From Eonycteris spelaea (lineage: Eukaryota > Chordata > Mammalia > Chiroptera > Pteropodidae), in assembly GCA_003508835.1 (NCBI GenBank), contig PUFA01000204.1, forward strand, positions 2,418,001 through 2,482,000: DNA of 64,000 nt. Direction: 5' to 3'. Of the stretch, positions 12,391 through 23,470 are shown piece after piece. A program made the translations under genes and the position numbers. The notes under the pieces were generated by a model. The model did not search any database. It saw only the letters and a list, made by a program, of their open reading frames with translations, and was not told where the DNA came from. Numbering within the stretch: the stretch's first letter is position 1; each line of letters opens with the position of its first letter.

Positions 12391-13379
12391 CTGCTGCGGT
12401 CTGAGAATCTCTCTCTAACAGAGCCATGGAAGAGAGAGACTGTTTTCAATTAAGGGAGGTTTCTATCTCCTAACAGCAAAAACTGGCTGTATGGTGCTGC
12501 TCATGTACTTCGTGTATTTCCCTTAATAATAAGCTCCAAGGATTCTGTGAATAAGTTTTTGAAGTTGAACTGGGACTTAGCATGGTTGATGCAACTTCCT
12601 CTAGCTGGGACACTGTGACCTGGGGTTGCTGTGTTGAACCTTACCATTTGCAACTACCTGTATTCTGCTTAGTGTCTTGATTGGTTCTGGCTGGAATTTT
12701 AAAAAGCACCTTATGTAATAAGTTTCCAGTCCCAATGCTCAAGTGGGTGAGGTTTACCAGAGTGGTTGCTCCAGGGAGAAAATTAAAAGGGGTGGAGGCA
12801 GGGAAAGGAGCTCTGAGTTTCTTGACTAGGCTATGTCAGTTTGCAAGCAGTTAGCAGACAAGCCAGGCCAGAGTTTCTAGAAGTACTTGCTAATGATTTT
12901 ACTGATACCTTTTGCCTTTTAACCTGCCACTGCCTGCAGTAGCCTCTTTAAAGGTCCTCAGTGGACTAGGCAGTTTAAGGTAACATGGCCAGGTACTTTG
13001 AAGAGATCACTTAAACCCCTGTGTTAGGGAGTCTCCGGAACTAATCCTGTTACCTCATCAACAGTGCTTACAAAGTGCCCTGCCAGGGGCGCGTTTCAGA
13101 CTCAGCACAGACCACAGTTTGTATCTCATGGTGAAAAAGACTGTTGGGATCTTTGGGCCACACCCCAAAACACAGACTAGATGATCTCATACTTAATACA
13201 AAGAAGTCAAGCCCATAATACTGTCTGCAAATAGGACCTTATTAGATCTGACAGACAAATAACATCCCATTTATTCTATCACGTTTATTTGTTTCTCAAA
13301 AGACCCCAGAGAGCTTTTTCTCTGATTATTTCATCAGGTACCTATGATTAAATAGATAGAGGGTTCTAGAAGGTCAGAT

Positions 13380-13660
13380 ATCTGAATGAGGTGCAGATAT
13401 CTTTTTCGTCATTTCAAAGGCATTTGCTGAGCACCTGCTATGTGCTGTGTACTATGCTGGGACATGAGGATACAGGGATGAAAAGGACAAGATCCCTGTC
13501 CCAGGAATAATGAGTCTAGGCAGAGGGTTGGGTGAGTAAACTGACAAGCACTGTACAGTAGAGCGTTCTTTGCTGTGTGTCAGCTCAGGTTCTCTGGGAC
13601 TAGGAGAAGTGTCTGAATTGGCCTGGGGAGTCAAGGAAGGCACTTCTAGAGAAGAAATCT
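13380..13660. repeat. L2 LINE 3'-type fragment
   Basis: The stretch 'TTTGCTGAGCACCTGCTATG', then 'GATGAAAAGGACAAGATCCC' and 'GGGCTTCAATATC', follows the usual order of a mammalian L2 fragment. Confidence 0.6.
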
Positions 13661-13859
13661 GAACGGGGCTTCAATATCTACCTAACAGAAAGTGATGGAA
13701 ACAGTATTCATTCTGGGCGGATCAGCTGCATACACAGTGACACAAAAGCAATGAGCTGGGAATGGTTAGGATGCAGGTATTGGGAGTTAAAGGGGCCAAG
13801 GATGCCTGCTTACATACAGATTTTCTTCTTTGTTCTTCCTTTTTCCCCCTTTTAAAAAG

Positions 13860-13927
13860 AGCTGCTAAATTTAAAGGCTGCCAATATGCTTGTGCCTCAA
13901 AAGATTTCACTTATCCCCAAAACTCAG
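13860..13927 (+). CDS. internal coding exon of the same gene (exon C)
   Basis: The exon is 68 bp. It has a strong polypyrimidine tract (13822-13853) and AG at 13858-13859, and donor CAG|GTACGT at 13928. Joined to exon B it completes a glutamate codon and reads LLNLKAANMLVPQKISLIPKTQ, ending in phase 0. The alternative acceptor two bases later would break the frame carried from exon B. The intron before it is 8928 bp, so an undetected small exon in between is possible, but none is needed to keep phase. No domain recognised. Confidence 0.7.
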
Positions 13928-14020
13928 GTACGTTTCACATCAATATCATTGTTTCAATAGATGCCTAAATCAGAATCTTTTCTCTTCATATTGATCATAG
14001 TGACTTTTAATGACTTTCAG

Positions 14021-14110
14021 CTCCCAGGGTCTCCTAAACCCTTCAGTCAGCCCATCACTGCTTCACTACGAAGACAAGTCTCCTGGTCCAAATATCATGA
14101 ACTCTACTGA
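14021..14110 (+). CDS. terminal coding exon with stop codon (exon D)
   Basis: Acceptor TGACTTTCAG ends at 14020. The exon reads LPGSPKPFSQPITASLRRQV followed by SWSKYHELY and stops at TGA 14108-14110. This gives 29 residues and a C-terminal total of 128 residues over exons A-D. Visible short motifs: a proline-directed site (GSPKP), and RQVSW, which fits the general [KR]-x-[VI]-x-[FW] pattern of PP1-docking sequences; this is only a pattern match. A poly(A) signal follows 166 bases later, so this is the last exon. The gene remains unidentified. Confidence 0.75.
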   Translation, partial: LPGSPKPFSQPITASLRRQVSWSKYHELY

Positions 14111-14300
14111 GTATCCACCCAGTAAGCCTTAATTTTCTCAACTGTGTCTTCTTTTCTATTTTAGGCATGAAGAAATCATTGATTTACAGTTCACTAAAAC
14201 TGCATAAAATGTGGAAAGGATGGCTGAGGAAAACATCCTGATTTTGCTTGCATTTATATATGTTATGCATAGATGAATAAAGTTTCTTTTTGACAAAACA
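14111..14300 (+). other. 3' UTR of the same gene
   Basis: The region between the stop codon and the presumed cleavage site is short. A polypyrimidine tract plus AG at about 14144-14164 looks like an acceptor, but no donor at a usable distance exists after the stop, so it is probably not used. Confidence 0.6.
14276..14281 (+). terminator. AATAAA polyadenylation signal
   Basis: A canonical AATAAA is followed by a GT-rich element ('GTGTTTGTTATTT') about 20 bases downstream, the usual arrangement for cleavage near 14297-14302. Confidence 0.75.
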
Positions 14301-14424
14301 GTGTTTGTTATTTCTACCCATTGTTTGAATTTGAAGATGCCTTGGTTTGTATAATACAGCAGATAGTCCAATAACATTGTTACTTTCAATGTCATTTCAT
14401 TATAACGTTGATGAGAAAGAAAAA

Positions 14425-14690
14425 AATTGATTTCCAGGCGGAGCCACTGTCTGTGTGGAGTTTGCACGTTCTGCCCATTTCTGCACAGGTTTTCTCTGGG
14501 GACTCCAGTTTCCCCCACATCCCAAAGCTGTGCACATGAAGTGAGTCGTTGTGTCTAACTTGTCCCAGTCAGTGTGGGTAGGTGTGTGAGTGTGCCCTGT
14601 GATGGAAGGGTGTCCTGCCCAGGGTTGAGTCCTGCCTTGCACCCAGAGCTGCCAGAATAGGCTCTGGCCACTCAGGACCCTCAACTGGAA
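14425..14690 (+). repeat. ancient CR1/L2-clade LINE 3' tail
   Basis: Phrases 'GTGTGGAGTTTGCACGTTCT', 'GATGGAAGGGTGTCCTGCCC' and 'AGCTGCCAGAATAGGCTCTG' match in order the 3' tail of very old CR1/L2-clade LINEs, and the stretch ends with a GAATGAATG-like tract. It begins about 125 bases past the poly(A) site of the preceding gene. Confidence 0.65.
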
Positions 14691-14699
14691 TGAATGGGT

Positions 14700-15930
14700 T
14701 GGAAAGTAATGATCTTATTTGATTTTATTAATCGTCCTTAAATGTATGTATAGCTCACAATTATTTCAATGTTTAATATTAAAAGTGTTTTCAGTCTTTA
14801 GAAGATTGGTGATGATTTTATGACCAGAGATATATTTACTGTAGGGACCTAAATCTTGTTTATATCAATTAGCCTCAGGAAAAATTGGTTTCATTATATG
14901 TTTTGCTTAAAATTGCAGTTTCCAACCTTTTGACAATCTTAAGTAAGAATTTACTACTGTACTTGACTTGTTTTTATATGTATGTATTAGACATTTAAGT
15001 GGCGGGGGACCCAAATTCCTCTGAGGACTTAGCATGAGAGAACAATCCTCTTTCATAAGAGCTTTAGCTGTGTTCTGCATATTCCAGTATGTGAGAGTCA
15101 AGAGACCTGAAGAATTGTGTATGTGCTTGTGGACATGAAGTTCCGGGGGTTACAGGCAGGGAAAGTATTCTCTCTCTCTCTCTCCCTAGGCTCCATCCTT
15201 GTTCAGTTGTCTTTTTTCCACTAAGAGATCACAAGTGTTGCATCAACATTTTCCTGGACCTAGGTTTTTTTACTTTGGTCTTTGGAAGTGACTTGGATGA
15301 GGAGCCTGCCACAGACCCCGTGCAGAGCCTTCCCTATTGTAACAGGAATGTTTGGATAACAGGAAACCCACTGCAAAGTGCCTTGATCAACAAGACTCAT
15401 TCAATTCAAAAAACTGGTAAGTTAGAGGTGCGATGGGCTTGATTCAGAATTGGTGTGATTCAGCAGATTAATAGAATCATCCAGGACCCAGTTTTTCCAC
15501 CCCTCCTCTCCCTGCCGTTTGCCATGTTGGAATTCAAACCCCACAGTGTGCCTTAGGCTTGCTTCCCTCTTAATTCTGAGACTGCTGGCAACAACTTCAG
15601 CGCCTATGTGCTTTCCCATCCACATTCAGGGAAACGGCTCCTTTCAGAACCTCTTTAAAAAGCAAGAAAACTTTTCAGCAGTCCCCAGCAAGCCACTGTC
15701 TGGTTTCAAGGCCCTATTTGAGTTACTTGCCCATCCCCAAGCCAGTTACAGGCCTGGCAGCTGGAGGAATATTTGCTCCATTTCTGGAGGGAATCTGGGT
15801 GGTATGAACACAAGGGACTTCCAGACCTTCTCAACTATAAAACCTCAGAGCCCTTGTAATACAGGACAAACCTTCAAATATTAAACACTTACATGTTAAC
15901 TTTTCTTTAGCAATTCTCTCCAAAGGTCTC
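14700..15930. other. intergenic, no gene seen
   Basis: Sequence of mixed composition with a short CT-repeat at 15169-15185. A 366 bp open stretch on the plus strand at 15519-15884 has no recognisable protein and no supporting splice or promoter signal. Confidence 0.4.
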
Positions 15931-15934
15931 ATAG

Positions 15935-16210
15935 ACCTGTGCTGCAATAGGGTGGCCACAACATGTGTAGCCATAGAGCCCTTGAAATATGACTGGTCCA
16001 AATTTGGGTGTCATCTAAGTGTAGAATACACACCACATTTTGAAGACTTAGTATGAAAAAATGTAGAAAGCTCAATAATTTTTAATATTGATTGTAATTA
16101 AAATGATATTTTGGATCCATTGACTATATTATTAATACCAATTTCATCTATTCCTTTTTTTAAATGTACTACTAAACAATTTAGATTCTACTGGGCAGTG
16201 CTGTCATGGA
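15935..16210. repeat. non-autonomous hAT-type DNA transposon relic (MER33-like)
   Basis: The ends read CTGTGCTGCAATAG on the left and TGGGCAGTGCTGTC on the right, a degraded terminal inverted repeat of the CAGTGCTGTCC type. The interior includes 'GAATACACACCACATTTTGA'. It is an old element. Confidence 0.5.
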
Positions 16211-17119
16211 CCTTTTCAAACTGTGTTTACACTGGTTTCTTCCTGAAGTGGGAAGAAAGCTGTTTCTTCATTTGATGACTGGTAAGAACTATATTTCTTC
16301 TAGTCAACCATGCTTTGCCCCTAGTAAGCTCTCCTAAAAGTTTTTTGAGGAAAACGATGAAGCAAGAACATCCCAATTTTGTTTTACTTCCTTCTTTTAG
16401 ATGCTACTATGCTATTTTATCAGATTCTTAGCTTCATCGCAAATGTGTGGGTGGTTCAACTGTGTGTGAAAGAAAAGGTGGCTTATTAGGACATTGTGAT
16501 GTCATCCAAAAAAAGCAGTTGGTGAATAACAATGGGTACTATTTGCAGAGTCTTAATAGCTGTAAACATGTGTCTGAATGCTTTTCACAGTCATTATCTA
16601 ATTTAATCCATAACGGTGATATGTATATTTTTATTCCTCATTTTATAAGTGAGGAAACTCTCTCCAAAATTGGTTTACATTACCTTCCTGACCCTATGGG
16701 ATTTGAGGTTTTGACCCTGTTCCTTAGCTAATTACATATTTATTATATTGAAAAAACTGATTGAAACCAAATGAGTAGAGTTCCAGTCTATATTGTACTT
16801 CAAAGTCCTTGACTGAAAATTGTAATGAAATGCATTAACGTGATTTAAATATTTATGTGAATCCCATTTGATCCCTAGCACAGGAGATTCTATTTAAATT
16901 TTTCTTTAAGTACACTGTAGTTGTTTAACATAACTTTATTATGCATCTTTTTGGGAGGATCAAATGCTGCAAATAATTTGTTCAAATTGTAGAGTTATTT
17001 TAGAATATGAAGCTAATTGAAACAGATAACTGACTTCACTGGAAAGTGGTGACCATTTCCAATTCAGTTATGGGTATGGGGTAATATTTTCACTTTTAAT
17101 TAGGAGTAGAGCTAGCACA

Positions 17120-18060
17120 AATTTTTTTTTAATTGAGGTACATAATTGACAAACAACATTATATTAATTTCAGGTATGTAACATGATTCACTATTTGTAA
17201 ATATTGCAAAATGATTAACCACATACGTCTGGTTAACATTCGTTACTAATCTACATAGTTGCAGAATTTTTTTCTTGTGATGAGAACTTTTAAAATTTAC
17301 TCTTAACAACTACAAATAGGCAATACAGTATTACTAACTGTTGTTGCCAGTACATTACATCTCATGACTTCATAACTGATACTCTGTGCCTTTTGACTTT
17401 TACCATTTCACCTACCTGCCACTGGCAACCACCAATCTGTTCTTTGTATTTTGAACTTTGCTTTTGGTTTTTGTTTCTTTGTTTTTGTATTACACATAAA
17501 AGTGATGTTGTATGGTATTTACCTTTGTCTGATTTATTTCACTTGACATAATGCCCTCGAGGCTATCCATGTCGTCGCAGTTGGCAAGATTTCATTCTTT
17601 TTTTAGGGCTGAAACAATATTCCATTGTATATACCATCTTATTTATCCATTTATCTATCAACGAACATAGATTGTTTTCATGTCTTGACTATGGTAAATA
17701 ATGCTACATGAATATTTTACGTTTTCAGGTCTTAAATTCAAGCCTTTAATCCATTTTGAGTTTATTTTTGTGTACAGTGTGCGATAATGGTCCGGTTTCA
17801 TCCTCTTTCATGATGCTCTCCAGTTTTCCAGCACCATTTATTGAAGAGACTGTTCTTTCTCCGTTGTGTATTCTTGGCTCCTTTGTCATTAATTAGTTGA
17901 CTACATATATACTTAGGTTTATTTATGGGCTCTATTCTGTTCCATTAATCTATATGTCTGTTTTTATACCAGTACAATTGTTGATGGTTTTATTTAACTA
18001 GAACAACAAACATATATGTTGTCCAGATATCTTTATTAAAGACAAAAATGCATGTTTTTT
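17120..18060 (-). repeat. L1 3' half, antisense
   Basis: It starts with a T-run (17121-17130) and continues with antisense L1 3' UTR sequence ('AATTGAGGTACATAATTGAC'), a TATGGCTGAATA-type block and 'CATTTATTGAAGAGACTGTT', a usual L1 ORF2 antisense mark. Frames are broken. Confidence 0.8.
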
Positions 18061-18429
18061 TCCCAGTAAAAGAATGAGAATTTTAGAAATGTTAAACTCA
18101 TTTATACATTTACAATACATTTATTTTAAAAACATGTACTAAGCAGTTTGTTTCCATCAGGTTGGCATGTGAACCTTAAACTATATGATTTTTTTACACA
18201 TGATTACATATGTACATATGATTATGTAGCTAACACTCTCAGTTTCTTCTTCCTTTTTATTCACAGGACAAAAGGTAAAGCATTCCCACTTTCTGTTCCC
18301 AAATAATAGTTCTACATATTATTAACTTATCTAAAGGAAATAAATATCCTTTCTATGCTTATTAGAAACCTAATTCTAAATCCTATTCTATGCTCTTAGA
18401 AACCTAATTATCAACTCAGAAAGTGACTG

Positions 18430-18620
18430 CACGGTTTAACAGGAAAGGTATGGTCTCTGGGGTAGTCAGACCTGAGTTCACCATCCCGGCCCTACTGCTT
18501 ATCAGCTGAGTGGCCCCAGGAGATCATGTATCCTCTAAGAATCTGGGTTTCTTCTGGAAAATAGGGATAATACTACCTTGCAAGGGTTGACATGAGGCTC
18601 AAATGAAATGATTATTGTAG
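18430..18620 (+). repeat. MIR SINE
   Basis: It contains 'AGACCTGAGTTCACCATCCC', 'GTGGCCCCAGGAGATCATGT' and 'GGAAAATAGGGATAATACTA' in MIR order. Confidence 0.75.
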
Positions 18621-19023
18621 TTTTTATCATAAAATTTACCTATGTAATATCCTCTTTGATGAACTCAAGTGAAGGGGCAGTGTGGTGTAATGGAAAGAGC
18701 TCTAAATTTGAAGACTGGAAGGGAAAGGAGGTAACACTGCTAAAGAACCTTCTGCACCCCACCCCCTCTCCGACTTTACATAAGTTGTATCATTTTCCTT
18801 ACAATTACCCTGCCAGGTAGGTGTTAATTTTCCTATTTTGCACTCTGCTCTTCTCACTATACCTCGTAGATTTAAGTTCAAGTGTTCATTATGCAGATTA
18901 CTAAGTGATCTTGGAGACAACATTTATCCTAATACTGTTTTCTTATTTGTAAAGCTGCAGTGATATTAATCCTGACATCATATGGTAGCACTTAAACTCC
19001 TTTTTGGAGATTCCCAAACCCCG

Positions 19024-20570
19024 TCCTTGCCAGGATCTCCTGCAAGCAGTTGCCCTTGGGCTCGATGCAGGCTGAGGGCTGAGCATCCCGGCTGGACTGA
19101 GCGACGTGCTGGGAAACACAGCGCCCTGTCCAGCTGATTTTAACACCAACATTTTTGGAGTGGATGAACATACATATATAAGCAGTGAAGACCTCATGGA
19201 CTTTTCTGGTACTTACTATAATGAAGATTATTTCAGGAAGCTAGAAGAGCTGAAGGCTGCCCACATGGAAACTGTGGCAAAGTTAGAGAAAATGTACCAG
19301 AATAAATTAAATGAAGTGATCATCAGGAAAGAAGCGCCTAGTGTCTCTTCCATGTCCGTATTGGAAAAGAATTCCTGTCACCTATCTCATTAACATCACT
19401 TTCAGAGCCTGATTTAAGTCATGCTTCCTCCTTATTATGACTTCCTCTGAAATGAGTTGCCCAACTTAAAAAGGAGTATCCCGAGAAAAACAGAAGGATG
19501 ACATGCAAAGGAGCTCATCAACAACATGTGGAGAAATTTTCTGTTAAAGATTATATTTGTGAAGATGCTAACTTCCGGCAGTTGAAAAAACAAAGAAGAA
19601 CCAAAGAGGGTGCCAAAGATTACAGTACCTGCCTTTCAAATGATGATTAGAGAAAAGAAAAAAGAAGAGAACATGAAATCTAAATCAGATATTGAAATGG
19701 TACAAAAACTGCTCAAAAAAACAAGAGGATTCAGAGTGTAAGAAAAAATTCTGAGCCAATCAGTTCCAACATTTGTCTTTCTCTCCTTTATCATGATATA
19801 GTCAAGCAAAATGAAGAACGGAGGACTATGAAGGAGAAATACGAAAGAAGCTCTTTTGGCCTCACAAAAGCCGTTTAAGTTTATTGCAAGGGAGGAACAA
19901 AGCAAGCAATCCGGGAAAAGCAGCTGAGAGACTTTTTTAAGTCTAAAAAGAAAACATTGATTTAAAGCCAGATCTATATACCTCGATCTACTTATGGTTT
20001 AATTTCCAGTGACAGGTTAAAAGAAGATGAGCTCTACAGAAACAATAGGACACAGCTGAGAGCCCAAGAGCTTTTACTTAATCACCCCTTTTCCTCGTAG
20101 ACCAGCTCGTGTAAGTTTTGCTGCAAGGAAGCCAAGTGTCCTGAACAGACTGAAAAGTCTAAGCACAAGGCTAGGTGCCAGACTGGAGACGTTCCTGAGA
20201 GATAACAAACACCCGTCAGAACAGAAGTATCTAAAACCCCTAGCAGTCTCTAAACCACCCGATCTTCACATAGCCTCACATGCATCCACTAAAAGAAAAA
20301 ATTTGGCGGGCATTGAAGCAGATGAAGAAAATTTAAAAGAAAAACGGCCTTATCTGTCTCCAAAGCGCAAGTCACTAGTAAGAAGTGCAAGTGCAAAGCG
20401 TGTGCCATATAACTGCAACCCTGCAATGCCCACAGTATCTTCCAGAGGAAGAGAACACGCCATAAGAAGGAGTGAAAAGGAAAGGATGAGAGAATACCGA
20501 CAAGAACTAGAAGAAAGAAGAAAAATTAAAAAGCAAGCCACTACTATTTGAAAGAGTTGCTCAGGTTGTG
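19024..20570 (+). pseudogene. FAM161A: FAM161A processed pseudogene (retrocopy)
   Basis: Contiguous sequence matches FAM161A, a ciliary/centrosomal protein, from near residue 30 to near residue 575 without introns, so it derives from mRNA. Clear blocks are GVDEHTYISSEDLMDF and YFRKLEELKAAHMETVAKLE (19150-19290), ENMKSKSDIEMV (about 19667-19703), PFKFIAREEQ-like sequence around 19870, and SRGREHAIRRSEKERMREYR (20440-20502). Frameshifts and in-frame stops break it many times: after 19393, around 19646, near 19740 and 19795, and at 20551. The N-terminal tens of residues and the C-terminal conserved end are absent. Homology ends at ...CAAG...GTTGCTCAG followed by GTTGTG, which looks like an exon end plus a retained intron start. 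It is non-coding. An A-rich AATAAAAAAG at 20938-20947 could mark the original 3' end. Confidence 0.85.
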
Positions 20571-20950
20571 TTTGTTGGAATTTAAAAGCTATTGTAAGCA
20601 TTTTTTTTAACATCGCCAGCTGTTAATTTACAGTTCATTTGTCTTATGTGTTATATAATGTATTGAAGCTTATCATTTCTGTGACAGCTTCACCAAATTA
20701 GTCCAGTAAGTTTTGCTTAAATTTGAGCATTGAATCTTGTCAATGAGGCACATAAGCTTGATAAAGAACATGCTGCTAATCCAGTCATTTTCAAAATAAT
20801 AGTCTCACAACCTGTTTTTAATGGCTAGTCTTTTTTCAGTACCAACTTGGCCAAATATTAAGGTGAGGCTTCACGATATGATTTGGAGGTCTTTGGAGAA
20901 TTAAAAATTGAAACAAAAAATTATTTAAATTAGCTCTAAATAAAAAAGAA
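20571..20950 (+). other. possible retained-intron or alternative 3' part of the FAM161A retrocopy
   Basis: This AT-rich stretch directly continues the FAM161A copy past an apparent exon boundary and ends near AATAAAAAAGAAAG at 20938. It may be alternative 3' UTR from an intronically polyadenylated transcript. It may equally be unrelated flanking DNA. Confidence 0.3.
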
Positions 20951-22175
20951 AGCTCAAGTGGGTACCTTTAGGGTCCACTAAGACAACACACATGGTAACA
21001 CTTAGCTTACAATAGTTCAGTAAATAATCATAACATCCAGATCTGAATTACTTCTACCAGCACACTGGCATGACTTTATTTGAAAACTTGGCACACACAT
21101 TTCTTAAAAATTGTAGCAATTTATATAGTAAAAATGTGACTACAGAATAGCCAGATCCTGGCCACCTTAATGAAATTGTAAAGCTGTCCTGAAAAACAGT
21201 TGAAGAATAAGTTCACAGGATGTTGGCAATCTTCATTCAGGCAGGGAATGTGACAGAAAGGGAGATGGTGAGCTGGGCTCCAAAGTCCACGGGGAATGTC
21301 AGACGTCATTTGGAGATAGTAATAAAAGTATTCTAGCTCATGGCCTGAACCTCAGAGAAATTAGGTCAGGGGCAGTCTTGGGAGCCAGGAAATTGCAGGT
21401 TCCACCCCTGGGCATGTGTCATGTGGTTGCTTCATGGAAAGTGCTCCCCCTTCTGCCTGCTGCACAACTAGCTAATCTTGTGCTAACCTGGCCACCTAGT
21501 TAATAGCCACACTGAACTCAATAACTGCTTTTGTTGGCAGGGTGGAGGGCCTGCCTGTGTTAGCATGGTTTGATAGAGAACCTTGCAGGTGCACATATAA
21601 AGGGAAGAACATCTGATTCCAGAGAAAAGAAAACAACCCCCAGGGATAAGGCGTCTAAGGTGAGGAGAGAACTCTCCCTTTCTATGTTTTGTCCAGGAAG
21701 TTTTCCTGCATATAAAGTGTGCATTCATAGACTGGGAGAACAAGGTTCCTCAAACCTGTTTTAGGTGGCAGAGCATCTGGAAGTCAGCTGCTTTTGCAGA
21801 AGATGATGAAACAGTGGCATTTCTATTTCTCATCATGTGAACCATAATTTAACTCAGCTATATCAATGGATTTAGCATCTGGGCTGGGGTAGAAATGCCT
21901 GCTTAATTAATTGTGCATACTGTTAAAGTAACAAAATCACAGCCGTAAGCATACTGGCTCATGAAGAAAACAAGCTGTTGAGCTACTCAGGTTCCAGCTT
22001 CCAAGTGTCTCCATGACATTTTCATTATTCATTTGCCAGTAGGTTTGGATGTTCTGCTAGGACTTGAGAGTAGTTAGGGGGGAAAAAACCTGAAAATTGA
22101 CAAAGTACTAGTCATCATTAGCTTTTTGGGGTTTTTTTGTTTTTGTTTTTTAAAGAAAAAAAATCATATTTGGGG
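20951..22175. other. intergenic, no gene seen
   Basis: No recognised repeat or gene. A T-rich tract lies at 22128-22151. Confidence 0.4.
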
Positions 22176-22410
22176 TATTTGGAGTCAGAAGACCTGGGTT
22201 TAAATCTAGAATGTTAGCTATGTGACAGTGGGCGAGTTACTAACCCTTTTGGAACCTGCTCCCTTTAAGATGGAGATAATACCTACTTGGCAGGATTATT
22301 TTCAAGATGAGCATTAATGTACATGAAGACTGGTGCTCGCCTCAGCAGCACATACTAAAATACAAAGACTATAGCACAATGCCTGGCCCATAGTAGGAGG
22401 TTTACTAAAG
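22176..22410 (+). repeat. MIR SINE interrupted by a U6 fragment
   Basis: MIR sequence runs from 'GGAGTCAGAAGACCTGGGTT' through 'AAGATGGAGATAATACCTAC', and resumes after the insertion with 'ATAGCACAATGCCTGGCCCA'. The U6 piece at 22333-22363 splits it. Confidence 0.75.
22333..22363 (+). pseudogene. 3'-truncated (tailless) U6 snRNA retropseudogene
   Basis: 'GTGCTCGCCTCAGCAGCACA' followed by TACTAAAAT matches the first ~35 nt of U6 snRNA, with the capped 5' end intact and a 2-base deletion. It has no A-tail. The host MIR sequence resumes directly after it, and AAGACT occurs on both sides (22326-22331 and 22365-22370) as a likely short target-site duplication. It is too short to be functional. 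Confidence 0.75.
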
Positions 22411-22929
22411 GACAGGAATCAAGGGTTCAGATACAAATAATATTAACCATTGTTACCCATATTTGTATCAGAACACTTCTGTCTCCTGAAACACCAGTGT
22501 TCCATTAAAAGAAAAAAAAAAAAAGCTGGAAAAGGCCTAGATATGATTGAATTATTTCCCCTCGTTCAACAGTGGGGCAACAGAGCCTCAAAAAGAGGAA
22601 GCCCCAAATCACACTGGCAAGTTTGCTTCTAGAACCAGGCACAGAGTCCCTACGCCCAGCAGCTTCCCCACCATGTTGTGCTGTGCTATTCTCTTCTGCA
22701 AACCCAGAGCCTTTCTAAAATGCCCCACGCTGTCCCTTGAGGTCACCAGTTGTTGTATGTGTTCTCTTACCTTTTGGTAACCAGCCAAAAGGAGAGAATG
22801 TGCAATGACTCACCAGGTGAGCCTGTCTCCAACCCCTAGTTACTGTTCCTGTTAAAGAAAACACTCCCCTTTTGACTGTGCCCACACATTTGTTTCCTGT
22901 TATGTTTATTCCTCCCACAATGGCTTTGC

Positions 22930-23285
22930 TCTGGAGAGTTTGTCAAGGACGCACGAGGCCACAGCTTGAGATGTTGATACCGCGGCCACCTGTCGTAGGG
23001 AAGGGCCCAGGTGCCCAGCCTGTTCTGGGCTGCAGAGTGGGTAAGCTGGCTGCCCGCCTCAGGGCTCCAGAGAGCAGGTTTGGGCAAAGAAAAGGGGACT
23101 GGGAGTGGAGGCAGACGTGTTAGCACCTGTCTGCGAGTCTCCAGGGAGAGAGCGCGAGAGACACCTGGGAAAAGGTGAGGCAGAAGCAACACAAAGGAAC
23201 CCAGGTGCACCTCAGGAATGGTACATGGATTTCAGTTTTGAAGACCTCTTTATTATTTAAAACACAGTCCAAAGCTTTAAAAGAT
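22930..23285. other. GC-richer intergenic stretch
   Basis: Higher GC than its surroundings, with a few CpGs (for example CCGCGGCC at 22980-22987). No gene structure was found. It precedes the CCAAT-rich cluster at 23290. Confidence 0.4.
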
Positions 23286-23289
23286 GTTG

Positions 23290-23470
23290 GTTGGTTGGTT
23301 GATTGGTTCGTCCATCCCCTAGTCGGCTGTTTCCATTATGGGCATGCGCTGTTTACATCCCCCCCTTCCTGCTCCTGGGCTCAGCCGGCAGCTGGCCCGC
23401 CAATCGCATTCACGGGCTTCTATTATGTCACCAGTAGCCAATCAGAGTAGCGGATTCGTCTGGGCTAACC
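23290..23470. promoter_or_regulatory. orphan promoter/enhancer-like CCAAT cluster
   Basis: Within 180 bp there are a (TTGG)n-like run, an NRF1-like GCATGCGC followed by TGTTTAC (forkhead-like), CAGCTG (E-box), GCCAATCGC and GCCAATCAG about 45 bp apart, and several CpGs. The surroundings are AT-richer. No exon or transcript is evident nearby, so a distal element, an unannotated non-coding RNA promoter or an LTR remnant are all possible. Confidence 0.35.

Noticed and set aside
13762..13968. Alternative frame through exon C (AAKFKGCQYACASKDF)
   Set aside because: It does not take the phase left by exon B and reads on into the intron past a strong donor.
14144..14300. Extra 3' exon starting after the acceptor-like AG near 14164
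   Set aside because: The only upstream donor candidates would leave an intron of about 45-60 bases, too short for mammalian splicing.
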